This document shows, piece by piece, positions 8,271-10,289 of a stretch of DNA of 10,289 nt (its first letter is position 1; the number at the start of each line of letters is the position of its first letter). The stretch is from the NCBI GenBank assembly GCA_023421635.1, contig JAEZSU010000320.1:1-10289 (forward strand), given 5' to 3'. Both the position numbers and the translations under genes were made by a program. Below the pieces are notes generated by a model. That model was not told the origin of the DNA, did no database searches, and saw nothing but the letters and a program-made list of their open reading frames with translations. The DNA is from Actinomycetes bacterium. Its GTDB lineage: Bacteria; Actinomycetota; Actinomycetes; Actinomycetales; Microbacteriaceae.

Positions 8271-8705
8271 GTGTCTGCACCAGCACGCGTCACACCAACC
8301 ATCGCCCAGACGACCTCGAAGGTTCCGCGCGGCACGCTCTACCGCGGCAACGAGGGCATGTGGTCCTGGGTGCTGCACCGGATCACCGGTGTCGCCATCT
8401 TCTTCTTCCTCCTCGTGCACATCCTGGACACGGCGCTGATCCGGGTGTCGCCCGAGGCGTACGACGCCGTCATCGGCACGTACAAGAACCCGATCATGGG
8501 CATCGGCGAGGTCTTCCTCGTCGCCGCGATCGCGTACCACGCCTTCAACGGCCTGCGCATCATCCTGGTCGACTTCTGGGCCAAGGGTGCCAAGTACCAG
8601 CGCCAGCTGTGGTGGATCGTGCTCGGCGTCTGGCTCGTCACGATGCTCGGCTTCGCGCCCCGTCACCTCATGAACGTCTTCGCTTCGATGGGAGGCGGTC
8701 ACTGA
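8271..8705 (+). CDS. sdhC: Succinate dehydrogenase cytochrome b subunit (membrane anchor C)
   Basis: Membrane anchor of complex II; with SdhD it binds heme b and the quinone (menaquinone expected in this group) and holds SdhAB to the inner face of the membrane. It has 144 residues from GTG 8271, chosen because AGGGAGGA (8258-8265) sits at ideal spacing. The longer ATG at 8217 would add 18 Arg-rich residues and has a G-run only two bases away. Three hydrophobic helices near 34-56, 76-102 and 112-132. SWVLHRITGVAIFFFLLVHILD at 32-53 is typical of the short SdhC family, with His36 and His50. HAFNGLRIILVDFW at 90-103 matches the E. coli heme-ligand motif HxxxGxR, so His90 is the likely axial ligand. 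The stop TGA shares its last base with the sdhD start (TGATG), suggesting coupled translation. Confidence 0.94.
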   Translation: MSAPARVTPTIAQTTSKVPRGTLYRGNEGMWSWVLHRITGVAIFFFLLVHILDTALIRVSPEAYDAVIGTYKNPIMGIGEVFLVAAIAYHAFNGLRIILVDFWAKGAKYQRQLWWIVLGVWLVTMLGFAPRHLMNVFASMGGGH

Positions 8706-9148
8706 TGAGCACGACCATCGCAGACCCCCGCACCCCGCACACCACCCCGCGCCGCACCGGCATCAACCTCGAGAAGTGGGGTTGGGTCTACATGCGCGCC
8801 TCCGGCGTGGTGCTGGTGGTCCTCATCTTCGGCCACCTGTTCGTGAACCTGCTCACCGGCGAGGGCATCCACCAGATCGACTTCGCCTTCGTGGCCGGGA
8901 AGCTCTCCTCGCCGTTCTGGCAGTGGTGGGACGTGCTGATGCTGTGGCTGGCACTCATCCACGGCGCGAACGGCATGCGGACCGTCGTGAACGACTACGT
9001 GACCCACACCGGCGCCCGCCGCACCCTCGTCTGGGCCATCTGGCTCGTCGCGGCGTTCCTGATCGTGCTCGGCACCCTCGTGGTCTTCACCTTCGACCCG
9101 TGCCTGGGCGTGACCAGCGACAGCCTGCTGTGGGAGCAGTGCCAGTAG
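8705..9148 (+). CDS. sdhD: Succinate dehydrogenase hydrophobic membrane anchor subunit D
   Basis: Second membrane anchor of complex II, 147 residues with three hydrophobic helices near 29-51, 72-98 and 106-130. LIHGANGMRTVVNDYV at 84-99 matches the SdhD pattern HxxxGMxxVxxDYV of E. coli, making His86 the likely second heme axial ligand; His44 in FGHLFVNLL is another conserved-looking candidate. The start is ATG 8705, overlapping the sdhC stop by one base, with GGAGG at 8691-8695. The reading frame is open further upstream through sdhC, so a naive longest-frame call starting at 8183 would be wrong. The polar, Thr/Pro/Arg-rich N-terminus of ~25 residues faces the cytoplasm. The C-terminal tail after the last helix carries two Cys (133 and 146), which I cannot interpret. 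Confidence 0.93.
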   Translation: MSTTIADPRTPHTTPRRTGINLEKWGWVYMRASGVVLVVLIFGHLFVNLLTGEGIHQIDFAFVAGKLSSPFWQWWDVLMLWLALIHGANGMRTVVNDYVTHTGARRTLVWAIWLVAAFLIVLGTLVVFTFDPCLGVTSDSLLWEQCQ

Positions 9149-9195
9149 CGCGCGCGACGCTCTGACGACGAGACAACGACGACAAGAGGCAATCT

Positions 9196-10289
9196 GTGAG
9201 CACCCATTCGACCGAGGACACCGTCGTCAAGGACGGCGTCTACTACCACCAGTTCGACATCGTGATCGTCGGCGCGGGCGGCGCCGGCATGCGTGCGGCC
9301 ATCGAGGCGGGCCCGGGCGCCCGTACGGCCGTCATCACGAAGCTGTACCCGACGCGCTCCCACACCGGTGCGGCGCAGGGCGGCATGGCCGCGGCGCTGG
9401 CCAACGTCGAGGAGGACTCGTGGGAGTGGCACACCTTCGACACCGTCAAGGGCGGTGACTACCTCGTCGACCAGGATGCGGCCGAGATCCTCGCGAAGGA
9501 GGCCATCGACGCGGTCATCGACCTCGAGAACATGGGCCTGCCGTTCAACCGCACGCCCGAGGGCAAGATCGACCAGCGCCGCTTCGGCGGGCACACCGCC
9601 GACCACGGCAAGTCGCCGGTGCGCCGTGCGTGCTACGCCGCCGACCGCACCGGCCACATGATCCTGCAGACGCTGTTCCAGAACTGCGTCAAGCTCGGCA
9701 TCAACTTCTTCAACGAGTTCTACGCGCTCGACCTCATCACCGTGAAGGACGAGCAGGGCAAGACGCAGGTCGCGGGCGTCGTCGCATACGAGCTCGCCAC
9801 GGGCGACCTGCACGTCTTCCACTCCAAGGCCGTCATCTTCGCCACCGGCGGGTTCGGCAAGATCTACAAGACCACCTCCAACGCCCACACCCTCACCGGT
9901 GACGGCGTCGGCATCGTGTGGCGCAAGGGCCTTCCGCTCGAGGACGTGGAGTTCTTCCAGTTCCACCCGACCGGTCTCGCCGGTCTCGGCATCCTCCTCA
10001 CCGAGGGCGCCCGCGGCGAGGGCGCGATCCTGCGCAACGCATCCGGCGAGCGGTTCATGGAGCGGTACGCCCCCACGATCAAGGACCTCGCCCCCCGTGA
10101 CATCGTCGCCAGGTGCATGGTCAAGGAGGTCCTCGAGGGACGCGGCGCCGGACCCAACAAGGACTACGTGTACCTCGACTGCACTCACCTGGGCGCGGAG
10201 GTGCTGGAGACCAAGCTCCCCGACATCACCGAGTTCGCCCGCACCTACCTGGGCGTCGACCCGGTCGTGGAGCCGGTCCCGGTGATGCC
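9196..10289 (+). CDS. sdhA: Succinate dehydrogenase flavoprotein subunit, 3' end cut by window edge
   Basis: Catalytic FAD subunit of complex II, oxidising succinate to fumarate on the cytoplasmic side of the membrane. 364 codons are visible of a family length near 580-600; the frame is open to the right edge. Seen: FAD-binding [15 protein letters not shown] at 21-35, [10 protein letters not shown] at 54-63 with His56 as the expected covalent FAD attachment residue, ATGGFGKIY at 216-224, FQFHPTG at 255-261 with active-site His257, TEGARGEGA at 269-277, GERFMERY at 284-291, and LAPRDIVAR at 298-306, where Arg301 matches the catalytic Arg of E. coli SdhA (Arg286). Start GTG 9196 has GAGG six bases upstream. 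It is separated from sdhD by 47 bases rich in GACGAC repeats and otherwise without visible structure. sdhB is expected next. Confidence 0.96.
   Translation, partial: MSTHSTEDTVVKDGVYYHQFDIVIVGAGGAGMRAAIEAGPGARTAVITKLYPTRSHTGAAQGGMAAALANVEEDSWEWHTFDTVKGGDYLVDQDAAEILAKEAIDAVIDLENMGLPFNRTPEGKIDQRRFGGHTADHGKSPVRRACYAADRTGHMILQTLFQNCVKLGINFFNEFYALDLITVKDEQGKTQVAGVVAYELATGDLHVFHSKAVIFATGGFGKIYKTTSNAHTLTGDGVGIVWRKGLPLEDVEFFQFHPTGLAGLGILLTEGARGEGAILRNASGERFMERYAPTIKDLAPRDIVARCMVKEVLEGRGAGPNKDYVYLDCTHLGAEVLETKLPDITEFARTYLGVDPVVEPVPVM

Noticed and set aside
8183..9148. A single 321-codon frame ending with SdhD, read as a fusion protein
   Set aside because: Its first 174 codons are sdhC read in the wrong frame. 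ATG 8705 has GGAGG upstream and gives a normal SdhD.
9149..9195. Short GACGAC/ACGACGA direct repeats between sdhD and sdhA
   Set aside because: Too short and degenerate to call a repeat element; no stem or spacer pattern, and the only supported function in the gap is the sdhA ribosome site.

Overview
The window is high-GC, with third codon positions almost always G or C and frequent GTG or TTG starts. Gene content and protein style fit an actinobacterium of the Micrococcales, most likely a Microbacteriaceae member such as Microbacterium. This assignment is inferred from sequence style, not from a search. No mobile element, CRISPR array, tRNA, rRNA, phage gene or pseudogene was seen. Coding density is high and the longest gene-free stretch is under 200 bases.

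Left two thirds (1-6779, minus strand) form one nucleoside uptake and salvage operon. Reading in the direction of transcription it runs: a BMP/PnrA-type nucleoside-binding lipoprotein (bmp), a double-domain ABC ATPase, two integral-membrane permeases, cytidine deaminase (cdd), and thymidine/pyrimidine-nucleoside phosphorylase (deoA, cut by the left edge). The lipoprotein captures nucleosides outside the membrane and the ATPase and permeases import them. Cdd converts (deoxy)cytidine to (deoxy)uridine, and the phosphorylase releases the free base and (deoxy)ribose-1-phosphate. Three junctions are ATGA overlaps (ATPase/permease 1, permease 1/permease 2, cdd/deoA), suggesting coupled translation. 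The exception is a 95-base gap after bmp holding a strong hairpin, which probably sets a high ratio of binding protein to membrane transporter.

Middle (6975-8090, minus strand) is a mannose-1-phosphate guanylyltransferase (manC), which makes GDP-mannose for glycan and lipoglycan synthesis. It points the same way as the nucleoside operon. The 195-base gap between them holds a nested GC-rich hairpin, a 20-bp near-perfect palindrome and a hairpin plus T6 tract ahead of bmp.

Right (8271-10289, plus strand) is the start of the succinate dehydrogenase operon: sdhC, sdhD and the first 364 codons of sdhA, with sdhB expected beyond the edge. It is divergent from manC. The shared 180-base region holds a perfect 18-bp palindrome and a structured sdhC leader.

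The genes are all ordinary housekeeping or salvage functions and I found no undescribed system. The points worth a second look are regulatory: two palindromic operator candidates, the bmp/ATPase hairpin, possible leaderless starts and the sdhC leader structure.
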